A stretch of 64,000 nucleotides of DNA. Source: Pseudoalteromonas sp. NC201. Its GTDB lineage: Bacteria; Pseudomonadota; Gammaproteobacteria; Enterobacterales; Alteromonadaceae. Location of the stretch: assembly GCF_002850255.1 (NCBI RefSeq), contig NZ_CP022523.1, positions 1,002,486-1,066,485 on the forward strand, written 5' to 3'. The notes under the pieces were generated by a model, which worked only from the letters and a program-made list of their open reading frames with translations, was not told where the DNA came from and ran no database searches. Both the position numbers and the translations under genes were made by a program. Shown here one piece after another: positions 52,028 through 60,589 of this stretch. The number at the start of each line of letters is the position of its first letter. The first letter of the stretch is position 1.

Positions 52028-52564
52028 TTACATCAGCTGTTGTGGTTTGATTTCAATATTAGCACTATCAGAGCTTACCCATACTTCGCCATCTTGAATG
52101 GTAATAGTGAGCTTGATACTACGATCTGCTAACTGAGCTAAAGCCTGAGTCGCGCTATAGTCCAAGCTGAAAATGCTCAGATTCTTAAAGTCGTATAATT
52201 TAGGCTGGTGTTTTTGCCACCAAATCGCCTGATTATTTTCGCCATAAGTATAGAGGACCACTTGCTTTGATTTATTACACGCTTTCTTAAGGCGCTTTTC
52301 GTCAGGCAGTCCTAGTTCAATCCAAAGCTCAATCTCTTCGCTGTAATTCTTAACCCATAGTTCAGGTTCATCATCAGCGCATAAGCCTTTAGTAAACTCA
52401 AGTCCCTCACACGCATTCAGTGCATAGGCAAGTAAACGGATCATTAACCGTTGTTCGTTTTCAGAAGGGTGTTGAGCTAGCGTTAAATTAAAGTCTTGGT
52501 AAACATGTCTGTCCATATCACTGAGTGATAGTTGGGCTTTAATGATGGTGGATTTGAGCGCCAT
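52028..52564 (-). CDS. yaeQ: YaeQ family protein
   Basis: The 178-residue protein matches YaeQ by its start MALKSTIIKAQLSLSDMDRHVY and the later ELWIELGLPDEKRLKKAC. It has a PD-(D/E)XK nuclease-like fold in known structures. It was reported as a suppressor in E. coli haemolysin expression, but its role is not settled. Single gene. Confidence 0.9.
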   Translation of the reverse strand: MALKSTIIKAQLSLSDMDRHVYQDFNLTLAQHPSENEQRLMIRLLAYALNACEGLEFTKGLCADDEPELWVKNYSEEIELWIELGLPDEKRLKKACNKSKQVVLYTYGENNQAIWWQKHQPKLYDFKNLSIFSLDYSATQALAQLADRSIKLTITIQDGEVWVSSDSANIEIKPQQLM

Positions 52565-52686
52565 AAATTTGCTTAAAAAATTTTTGCGCTAGTATAGCGG
52601 GTTGAAATAACAATTTACAGAAGGCTATTGTGGAAATGAAACACAGCCTCGCAATGAGACTGTGCTTATTTGAATTGCTTAACGCC

Positions 52687-55377
52687 CTAGCAGCTAATTG
52701 CAGTTATTTGAGATATCCAAATATTGGGCAAAGACTCTTTTAGTTTGCTTACTTGAGCACAGTCGATATTTGGGTTTCCATATATACTTAAATACTTCAG
52801 ATTGGTCAAATTGAATAGCGGCGACAGATCTGAAATGTTGGTATAGTTCAACTTTAAGCGGGTAAGTTCGGTGTAATCTTTAAGTGAACCATAGTTTGTC
52901 AGCTTGGTATTATCCAAGTCCAAATAAGTTAAGGTAGTAGGCAAGCCAAAAAGCGCGAAGTCATATACGGTTTGGCTATTTGTATTTAACTCAAAGGAGG
53001 TCAATGATTGAGGCAGTGTAGCTTTAGCCGTTAGTTCACCCGTGAGGCTATAGATATCTAGACTCTGTAAGGTGTGGAGCTGAGCTAAGCTAGGATCACG
53101 TAACAACGAACTGTCAACTGAGCCACTTAGTGTTAAAGCCTTAATTGCTTCAAACTGTGTAATCCCATTTAATGATTCAATTGCTGAGCCATCGCAAGAG
53201 AGTGAGGTATTACGGACAGCATCTTGATACCTCTGATCTACAATACACTGTTTAAGTGCCGCATCTGTAATTAAGCTCAAATCGACCGGCTTCATAATAC
53301 AGTTAGAGTTAGAAAGATTTGTTGTGACACCATCGAGAGATTTTAATAGCTCCTGATCATTACAATAAATGGCACTACTTTTTATTTCAAGTCTTTCCAG
53401 AGTGTTTAAACTGGCAAGCATGTCAGCTCTAAAAAACTCGGAAAAGTTGCCTAATGTTAATGACTTAAGTTTAGTTAATGATGCTACCTCTGAGATATCA
53501 GTCGCCTGAGAATAGTCAATAAAGAGAGTTTCTAAGTTTTCAAATTGAGATACATGGGTGATATCTTCTAGTTCTGTAAAGCCGCCGAGCTTTAACGATT
53601 TTAGGCTCGTGTTTATACCTAAAGAGTCAAGAGTTGTGATTTTTGTTTCATTACTATAATGGTATTCTTTTAATAACTCAGCTGATTCGAGCGCAGGAAA
53701 GTTAGCCAAGTTGACCATGTTTGAATATCGGTTACTTTTTACGTTTAATGTCTTTAAGTTCGGTAACGTTGCCTCATTTGAAGCCTCAAATAAACTAACT
53801 TCTAGGTTAAGTGTTTCTAATGCTTGCATTTTACTTAACGTATCTAGTGCAAAGTTTGAGTAATCGCTGTAGACGGTGAGGTTGCGCATATTTTCAAGCT
53901 CAGATAATGCGCTAAAATCCGCGCTACTATCCAATTCATGAATGTACAATTCGGTTAGGCTTGGTGTGAAACTTAGCCAGCCTAGATCATTAACGTTACG
54001 TAACTGATCGAGCTTCAATGATGTTAACTTCTGCATCGCTTGTAAAAAGCTAAGAGAAGAAAGGTTTAACCTCTCCAAAGACAAGGATTGAAGTTCCGTA
54101 AAAGTTGATAGCTCGCCGGCGTTATCAACGCTTAAATTGTTCAATGACAAAGATGTCAGCTTCGTATTACCACTGATGTCCGCGATATCAAACTCAGCAT
54201 CACTATAATAACGACTAAGGCCTAGTTTTTCCAACTCACTAAACTTTTCTAAGAATGAGAAATCTTCAATCTGCGTTCTGTTGAGTACGAGTGTTGTCAG
54301 ATTTGTTTTAGTTTCTATTGCCGTTGAGTCAGCGGCTTCAATATTATCAAGTGTTAATGCTGTGAGGTTAGGTATAGAGTTTAAAAATGACAGTGAGTCC
54401 AGATCGTATATATATGTCAAAGATAAACTTTGCAAGTTACTAAAGCGTTTTAGAGTATTTTTATCATCAATGTTTAGAGTACGTAAAGCCAAACGAGTGA
54501 GCTTATCACTTGGAAGTTGACTAAGCTTTATAGTTTCATATTGGTTACTTTCGTTGTCTATTTCAAGCGTATGAAGCTGTGCAAAGCCTGATAAATCTAA
54601 CAAAGAAAAATCTAGGCGCTTACTATAATTATTACTTTCTTGGGCTTCAACAATAGACAACGACTCAAGTGTATTGAGCTTACTAATTTGTTCTAAATGT
54701 GCATCATTATTTGAGCTGTTCTGGACTGCGGCAAACGCGTTATCGAGCTTTAACGCGGTGAGCGTAGAAATTTGAGCTAATTCTTCGAGATTATCCAATT
54801 CTGCGTTTTTAATAGATACCGTAGATAAACCACTAATACCAGAGAGCCCTGCTAATGTTGCAATTGGGTAGTCTTTACAGTCAACAACTGAAATACCTAC
54901 GTCTTGATGTGTATCTGATAAACATTGCGCTAGCGCTGCGTCTGAAATCGTTAAGCTTGAAAGTGGAGCGTAAGCATTTAGGTTGACAGTTAATTCTTGT
55001 GAGCTTGCGCTTCCTTTATCGTCTGTCGCAGTTAACTTAAAAGTTAACGTGGTCGCTTCATTGATGTCAGGTGCACGAAATTCGAGCGTTTCGTTATTAT
55101 CGTTGATCAGCTCGACAGTTGTTCCTGCCGTTTGCTCCCACAGCAAAGTTTCAATCGCACCATCTTCATCTGTTAAGGTGGCAACGGCTGTGATTGAGTC
55201 TCTTTCCATTGCTGTAATTGGTGCCATGCTTGCAATTACAGGGGCTTTGTTAGTAGGTGTGATTGGTTTGTCACTTCCAGTATCATTGCTGTCGCTGCCA
55301 CTTCCACCGCCACATGCGACTAAAGTTGATGCAAGCAATGAAGTTACGATTCCTTTGTATATAGCGCTTTTGATCAT
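52687..55377 (-). CDS. Leucine-rich-repeat lipoprotein
   Basis: The 896-residue protein has a lipoprotein signal (STLVAC, then GGGSGSDSN linker), an Ig/PKD-like domain (about 45-135, with TDEDGAIETLLWEQ) and a very long run of leucine-rich repeats (about 140-890). The repeats are of LxxLxLxxL pattern without a fixed unit length, similar to internalin or BspA-like proteins. A degenerate block near residue 135 (DAALAQCLSD) recurs near 710 (DAALKQCIVD), so the LRR region seems to be two tandem domains, each starting with a Cys-containing cap. A surface adhesion or protein-binding role is likely. It follows the secreted cluster on the same strand but is separated by 278 bases. Confidence 0.82.
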   Translation of the reverse strand: MIKSAIYKGIVTSLLASTLVACGGGSGSDSNDTGSDKPITPTNKAPVIASMAPITAMERDSITAVATLTDEDGAIETLLWEQTAGTTVELINDNNETLEFRAPDINEATTLTFKLTATDDKGSASSQELTVNLNAYAPLSSLTISDAALAQCLSDTHQDVGISVVDCKDYPIATLAGLSGISGLSTVSIKNAELDNLEELAQISTLTALKLDNAFAAVQNSSNNDAHLEQISKLNTLESLSIVEAQESNNYSKRLDFSLLDLSGFAQLHTLEIDNESNQYETIKLSQLPSDKLTRLALRTLNIDDKNTLKRFSNLQSLSLTYIYDLDSLSFLNSIPNLTALTLDNIEAADSTAIETKTNLTTLVLNRTQIEDFSFLEKFSELEKLGLSRYYSDAEFDIADISGNTKLTSLSLNNLSVDNAGELSTFTELQSLSLERLNLSSLSFLQAMQKLTSLKLDQLRNVNDLGWLSFTPSLTELYIHELDSSADFSALSELENMRNLTVYSDYSNFALDTLSKMQALETLNLEVSLFEASNEATLPNLKTLNVKSNRYSNMVNLANFPALESAELLKEYHYSNETKITTLDSLGINTSLKSLKLGGFTELEDITHVSQFENLETLFIDYSQATDISEVASLTKLKSLTLGNFSEFFRADMLASLNTLERLEIKSSAIYCNDQELLKSLDGVTTNLSNSNCIMKPVDLSLITDAALKQCIVDQRYQDAVRNTSLSCDGSAIESLNGITQFEAIKALTLSGSVDSSLLRDPSLAQLHTLQSLDIYSLTGELTAKATLPQSLTSFELNTNSQTVYDFALFGLPTTLTYLDLDNTKLTNYGSLKDYTELTRLKLNYTNISDLSPLFNLTNLKYLSIYGNPNIDCAQVSKLKESLPNIWISQITAISC

Positions 55378-55584
55378 CTTGATATCTTGTTTTATTGAAT
55401 AGTCAGAAAGCGCAGAAGTGTACTTTATTTAGATACTAGTTTCCAATAATTACACATGGTTTCTAGCAATGGTATAGCTCTGTGCTCTAGATATGGACTT
55501 TAAAAACGAAAAATCAATAGACTAAAAGGAAGCAGTACATTTTGCTAGAGCCATTATAACTCATTGATAATTAAAACGAGAAGC

Positions 55585-55600
55585 GAGGCTATATAGCCTC
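55585..55600 (-). terminator. Palindromic hairpin after the secreted cluster
   Basis: GAGGCT-ATAT-AGCCTC, followed at some distance by a T-run on the minus strand, about 55 bases after the stop of the last gene. It may end the operon. Confidence 0.45.
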
Positions 55601-55655
55601 ATTGGTTGGAGAACAAAATAATAAGGACGAGTGAATAACGGAATAAGCGTGTTGT

Positions 55656-56792
55656 TTAATCAACGTTTGCGATTGCCGATTCAATGCGGTTCTCGCATAG
55701 AGTCGTGCCAGGCAGAGTCGCACAGTATTCGCCAGCTTGCTCGAGCCCAATGCGCTGAGAATTGCGAGCTGTAATACGAGCTGTAAGCTGTTCGATTTCA
55801 AGCGGGTCTTCAGACACAGCTTTAAATGCACTCAACCTTTCTATTTCGTCATACACTAAATCTTGATAACTTCTGAGTCTGGCGGACAGTGCAATATAGC
55901 GGTTAGGTATTGCTGTTTGACCAGCATAGGCGAGATCATAATGGCCAGAATCCTCATAGCTTTCGACTTCGTACTTTAAAACGTTTAAATGTTCGTCTTT
56001 AAGGTCGTCGACATAATCACCACCGTCTAGTAAGTAGCTAAATAGATTGTCGGCATATGTAATACAGGGAGTTAGGTTATCTGTTTTGCAGTGCATGGTG
56101 CCATTTTTACTGAGTCTAGCGAGTTCCGGCGTCATACCTCCATCGGTATTCACCTGAATCGTATAGACGGCATCTTTGGTTGCCTCTTGAAATACTTTGG
56201 TTTTAGTAAAAGTTTTACTGAAAAATAGAAACTTCACTTTGATTTTGGTCTGAAACCATTCGTATTTTGTGCGATCTTTAAAATGGAGCTTTGCGGTAAT
56301 ATAGATACGAGAACCAAGTTTGATATTGTGAATAAAGCTATCACCACAGCGGTTTCTTACCTGAGTTGGATCTGTACTGAGCAGCTCGACAAAAGCGGGT
56401 TTGGTGGTTCGATTTTCAAAGTTATAACTTCCTTTTTCATAGGTTAACTCGACCGCTGAGGCAGCTGAATTTCTATTTTTGGTTACTTTCCTGCGCATGG
56501 AAAACTTGGCTGAGCCACCAAAAATAACTAAGTTGATACCAGCCTTTACACTACCTGTAATAGTATTGATCATGGTGTCGGAGTCAAAATCGCCACGATA
56601 AGCCAAGTCGCCCATGCTACCACCTTGAAATTGCCACTGACCATCGAGGCACGATTCAAGCGGTATGCCTAATTCCTGTTCAAATCCCTGTCCGAGTTGT
56701 TCATGCTCAGTATTTAAAGAGTAATAGGTATGTGCATTTGTATAGAAGCTTAACAGGCCACAGAGCACTATTAATATGGTTCTTAAGTGCAT
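55656..56792 (-). CDS. Exported MACPF-like protein, paralog C
   Basis: The 378-residue protein has a signal peptide (cleavage near TNAHTY). It is the shortest and most divergent of three homologous proteins in this cluster. The shared landmarks are CGDSFIHNIKLGSRIY at about 147, a GG in NTDGGMTPELA at about 215, and CKTDNLTPC followed by YADNLFSYL and NVLKYEVESY. AGGA precedes the ATG. See paralog A for the fold argument. It lies 122 bases after paralog A with an imperfect hairpin between them, so it may be expressed separately. Confidence 0.65.
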   Translation of the reverse strand: MHLRTILIVLCGLLSFYTNAHTYYSLNTEHEQLGQGFEQELGIPLESCLDGQWQFQGGSMGDLAYRGDFDSDTMINTITGSVKAGINLVIFGGSAKFSMRRKVTKNRNSAASAVELTYEKGSYNFENRTTKPAFVELLSTDPTQVRNRCGDSFIHNIKLGSRIYITAKLHFKDRTKYEWFQTKIKVKFLFFSKTFTKTKVFQEATKDAVYTIQVNTDGGMTPELARLSKNGTMHCKTDNLTPCITYADNLFSYLLDGGDYVDDLKDEHLNVLKYEVESYEDSGHYDLAYAGQTAIPNRYIALSARLRSYQDLVYDEIERLSAFKAVSEDPLEIEQLTARITARNSQRIGLEQAGEYCATLPGTTLCENRIESAIANVD

Positions 56793-56914
56793 ACATAAAT
56801 TCCTGTAGATGGTTTACTGTGGAAAAGACGTGGAAGTAATAATTCAATATTCTACTGTTTATTACTTGCCACGCCTCAATTGGACTAATTGAGTCTTAGT
56901 GTTTTTACGACACA

Positions 56915-58423
56915 CTAATTTTCAAAAGCGGTTCCATAAGTTGGCAGGGCTGATTTACATGGTAGCCAAACCATCACGCCCGCAGCAGGGTCATTTGCAT
57001 CAACAAAAGAAGGCGCCCAGCCCAACTGTCTAAACCCAAGTGATACATGATTTTCTTCAACCCCAAAGTTTGCTGTTGCTTCTCGGGCATTTTCACATTT
57101 GAAGTATTGCGTCATGTTATCAGCTGGTATATTCAGATCGGCAAGCGTGTAGTTTTGTATGCAGCCGACGCCACTACCACTACAGGTATTTAGGTAATCG
57201 TTCCACGCATCTGTACAAGCTGTACCATAAGGATTATCGCGACAAACTCGAGCATATTGCTCATAAATCCATGCATTGTTGTAAGCCGCTTCTTGTACAC
57301 CTTCTGCTTTTTGACGTTGTACATCCGTCATCCAACTAGCGTATTGCGCAAGTACACCACGCGCACGGTGTTCATGATTAACCGACTTTTTGAATTGATC
57401 TTCAAGCCATAAAGTACGGTAAGTGGTTTCAAAGCGAATATCTTTATTACCTGAATCTAAACGACGTACATCTTGTGAGCTGATCTCGTAAGGCGTAGCC
57501 TTGTAACGCACTACGTTGTAATCAGATAATGCATTAAACTGATTACCAAAATCGTTCTTCGCATAGTTCACTGCTTGCTCAAATAAAGTAAAGCAAGGCT
57601 CGTAGTTATCGAGCGAACAAGTGATAATATTGTTAGGGATTATGCTGAGAAGCTGTTTAGGATCACCGCCTTTTTGTAAGGCTCTGACGGTAATGCGCAC
57701 ACTTTTCTTAAGGTCTTCGTCGATATAATTAAGCTTACCATCGACGCTAATACCAATATTACCAGCACCGTAACTTACCCCTAAGTAACCACCAATCTCA
57801 CTTTTGTGCTGCTCACTTAAGTATTCAATTTTCATGTTAATGAGTAGCTGTGCACCGTATTCAATCTCACTGATAAATCCATCGCCAGCCATGCTCATTA
57901 GCTTACTTTGGTACTCATTTGCTAGCGTATTACCTGACGGAGTCAAGGTGTAACCAATGTTGGCATCCGCTGGCATAAGTACACGTTTTTTCGGTGTTAA
58001 TGATGCTTGGAAAGTATAAGTATTAGAAAATTCAGTCGAGGACATCTCTTTGGCTAAGTGACCGCCAGCTTTCACACGAATGACTGGAAAGCCAACATCA
58101 ACATCAACATTACCATTGAGTTGACGGAGCACTTCGTCATAGCTGCCATTGTTTACTAGTTCAAATTGCACACGGGTATTACCGAGAGTTTCAACAGTTT
58201 CCCCTGCGACAGTTTGAACATTCAAAAAGCGCTTTTGGTCACTGTTATAAGCCGTACCTAGTACAATGTGATCGTTCATCAATCCAGGGATTTCGCTCTG
58301 AAAAGTATTTACATTCTGTGCTTTTTGCATTAATTCCGCTTCTTTCACAAAATTGGAATCTGCGAATGCGAAAGATGTAGTGCCGGCAATAAGTGCCGCG
58401 ATAGTCTGTTTGTATAAGTTCAT
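56915..58423 (-). CDS. Exported MACPF-like protein, paralog A
   Basis: The 502-residue protein has a signal peptide (MNLYKQTIAALIAGTTSFA, cleavage near FAD). The core (about 80-330) has alternating polar/hydrophobic strands (NGNVDVDVGFPVIRVKAGG), then GDGFISEIEYGAQLLINM at about 176, ALQKGGDP at about 250 and the invariant CSLDNYEPCF. This succession, with (G)DxF(V/I)SxIxxG and later a GGxxxL, resembles the MACPF/CDC pore-forming superfamily (WGTHYxxxxxxGG and following hairpins). The C-terminal third (about 340-500) is Cys-rich and may be a receptor-binding part. AGGTGG precedes the ATG. The fold is inferred from motif order only. Confidence 0.7.
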   Translation of the reverse strand: MNLYKQTIAALIAGTTSFAFADSNFVKEAELMQKAQNVNTFQSEIPGLMNDHIVLGTAYNSDQKRFLNVQTVAGETVETLGNTRVQFELVNNGSYDEVLRQLNGNVDVDVGFPVIRVKAGGHLAKEMSSTEFSNTYTFQASLTPKKRVLMPADANIGYTLTPSGNTLANEYQSKLMSMAGDGFISEIEYGAQLLINMKIEYLSEQHKSEIGGYLGVSYGAGNIGISVDGKLNYIDEDLKKSVRITVRALQKGGDPKQLLSIIPNNIITCSLDNYEPCFTLFEQAVNYAKNDFGNQFNALSDYNVVRYKATPYEISSQDVRRLDSGNKDIRFETTYRTLWLEDQFKKSVNHEHRARGVLAQYASWMTDVQRQKAEGVQEAAYNNAWIYEQYARVCRDNPYGTACTDAWNDYLNTCSGSGVGCIQNYTLADLNIPADNMTQYFKCENAREATANFGVEENHVSLGFRQLGWAPSFVDANDPAAGVMVWLPCKSALPTYGTAFEN

Positions 58424-58434
58424 GTTGCCACCTA

Positions 58435-59274
58435 TTACTTCACGTAAAGGAGGTAATCTTCTACCTCTCCGGAGTCTACTTCTTTACATGCGTCATTGCT
58501 GCCACCCAAGTAATCCATAGTGACGCGCATTTTCGTCATGCCCTTTTTGGCGCCCGTTGGCGGTGTAATTTCTACCTGAACTGCTTGCTCAGAAACACCA
58601 GCAAATAAGGTTTCTTTTGTATCGTTAAAATCACCATCTTGGTTCCAGTCAATAAACACATGCCAAGTCTCTGGATATGTTTCTGCACTACTAAATCCTG
58701 GAGTTAACGTTAACTGGTAGCTTTTATCTGCATATATTTTCGCGGTATCGCCGACATAGTTACTGTAAAAGGTGTTGCTACTGGTATTTTCAATATTTGA
58801 AAATTTAACCGATTTGATAAACTCATAAGCACGTTCACGAGACTTCGTGGTGCAATAATTCGGTATTGCAGGTGTGATCATTACAGCACTGATCCGGTAA
58901 TCAGACGGGATTTGCAAACAAGATGTCGTTGGCGATTTCCCCGCAAACCAATTCTTTGGATTCGCATTGTCTTCATCTCCAAAGGTAAGGTATTTCGCAT
59001 CAGTCCTGAGGGTACTATTCTTGTATAGCATTACTTTTTTAAGATTTGCTATTTTCTCATCATTTGGAATGGGAGTAGTGGGATCAAAGATATTATCAGA
59101 GACTTCAACCAATAGTCCTGGGTAGCACTTTTCCAACCATTGAAAGCGTCCTAGCGCTTGTTGTGGCGTAAGTACATCTCGAGATTCAAATAAAGTCGTA
59201 TTTGCCTGCGCTGATGGTGTAATTGTGGCAGCAAAGGAGGCAATTAATGTGCTGGTTAGCATGACTTTTAACAT
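58435..59274 (-). CDS. Secreted GEVED-domain protein
   Basis: The 279-residue protein has a signal peptide (MLKVMLTSTLIASFAATITPSAQA); the start is set by AAGGA eight bases upstream. The C-terminal half carries the GEVED domain, with FIDWNQDGDFNDTKETLF and DSGEVEDYLLYVK, a calcium-site-like DxNxDGxF motif common in secreted proteins of marine bacteria. The N-terminal part (30-130) is unrecognised. It is tightly packed between two MACPF-like genes (11-base gaps), so it is in the operon and may be a secreted partner. Confidence 0.8.
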   Translation of the reverse strand: MLKVMLTSTLIASFAATITPSAQANTTLFESRDVLTPQQALGRFQWLEKCYPGLLVEVSDNIFDPTTPIPNDEKIANLKKVMLYKNSTLRTDAKYLTFGDEDNANPKNWFAGKSPTTSCLQIPSDYRISAVMITPAIPNYCTTKSRERAYEFIKSVKFSNIENTSSNTFYSNYVGDTAKIYADKSYQLTLTPGFSSAETYPETWHVFIDWNQDGDFNDTKETLFAGVSEQAVQVEITPPTGAKKGMTKMRVTMDYLGGSNDACKEVDSGEVEDYLLYVK

Positions 59275-59285
59275 AGTCTTATTCC

Positions 59286-60533
59286 TTATAATTCTAGCCA
59301 TTTACGGTCATACTGATGAACGCGGCCACGAGTCTGTAACTCTCTATCGCGGCAGTAATTACCAATTGGATTACGCTTACAGTAGTCAACGGCGTCCGCC
59401 AGAATAAATGAGTTAAAGAGTGCATTATCGCGAATAGTTTCTAATGCAGTTCGATGTGAGTTATTCAACTCACTGGCATAGTAATTGAGTAGGTTATCGG
59501 CACGACGATTGTCGAGAATTGCTTGCACCCAATCATCGCTCATGTTTTTGAGCGCCAATTTAGTTAGGATGCTTTTGGCAGGATAGACATCATCAGGTAC
59601 TAACGGGGATAGACTTGGCCCTGAGTCAGTATAACTTTGTGTCAAGACTCGACCGACATTGTATTTATCTAAGGTATCAAACTGAGTTACGTAGTTAGTT
59701 TTGATGTAATCGATACTGTTTTTAAATACATCAAAGCATGGTGTTGGGTTTTCCATCGTACAGTTGACGAGTTGATTAGGGATCACCTTCAAAAGTTCAG
59801 TCGGATCACCACCAAGTTGTAGCGCAGAAACGGTAATTTTGATGTTACGCTTCACATCTTCGTCTACTTTTTGCAGTTTACCACTGACACTGACTTTACC
59901 CGCCCAGTCTACACCAAGCTGACCACCCCATTTGACTTTGTCTTCGTCATTTTTATATTGAAACTTGAGATTGATCATAACTTGAGAGCCGTACTCAATC
60001 GCAGATATAAACTCATTACCAATATTATTGAATTTATCTCCAGGGTTAGCATTGACCAAATCAAGCGCAGCTTGTGTAGGTTTAAACCCGGTTTGAGGAT
60101 CCGCAACTAACAGCCGTTTTTTTGGTTTTAAGGAGAGAAATAGGGTGTAAGTGCCGGTGTAGTTATCTGCGGCGTTTTGTTTTGCGTAGCTTGCGCCAAC
60201 CCCAACTTTTATGACAGGAACATCAAGTGCAGCGCCTAAGTTACCATCTAGCATGCTAGATAGTTGGCTATAGCTCATATCTACACCGACTACAAAATCC
60301 ATTTCGGTATTACCATAGGTTTCATCAACTCGACCAAGTACACTTTGCAGTGCATAAAAGCCTTCTTTTTCGCTATGGTAAGCAGTACCGAGTGTCACTG
60401 AGTCTAAATCAGAATTATTTGCTTGGGTAGTGAACTCTGGATTAGCAACTTGACCCGCAGTAGCTGAAAAACTGCAGGCAAAAAGTCCCACTACCCCCAT
60501 GGCACGTGCCAATGGAGAATATATAAATTTCAT
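59286..60533 (-). CDS. Exported MACPF-like protein, paralog B
   Basis: The 415-residue protein has a signal peptide (cleavage near TAGQ) and the same landmarks as paralog A: DGNLGAALDVPVIKVGVG, GNEFISAIEYGSQVMINL at about 172, ALQLGGDP at about 240, CTMENPTPCF, then FDTLDKYNVGRV. The C-terminus lacks the long Cys-rich part of paralog A. AAGGAATT precedes the ATG. It would act outside the cell or in the periplasm. Pairs of unequal paralogs resemble two-component pore formers, but this is inference. Confidence 0.7.
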   Translation of the reverse strand: MKFIYSPLARAMGVVGLFACSFSATAGQVANPEFTTQANNSDLDSVTLGTAYHSEKEGFYALQSVLGRVDETYGNTEMDFVVGVDMSYSQLSSMLDGNLGAALDVPVIKVGVGASYAKQNAADNYTGTYTLFLSLKPKKRLLVADPQTGFKPTQAALDLVNANPGDKFNNIGNEFISAIEYGSQVMINLKFQYKNDEDKVKWGGQLGVDWAGKVSVSGKLQKVDEDVKRNIKITVSALQLGGDPTELLKVIPNQLVNCTMENPTPCFDVFKNSIDYIKTNYVTQFDTLDKYNVGRVLTQSYTDSGPSLSPLVPDDVYPAKSILTKLALKNMSDDWVQAILDNRRADNLLNYYASELNNSHRTALETIRDNALFNSFILADAVDYCKRNPIGNYCRDRELQTRGRVHQYDRKWLEL

Positions 60534-60589
60534 GTTGAATTCCTTACTGAGAAGTATGGCCCCTCAATAGGAGAGGCCAGATGCAGCGA

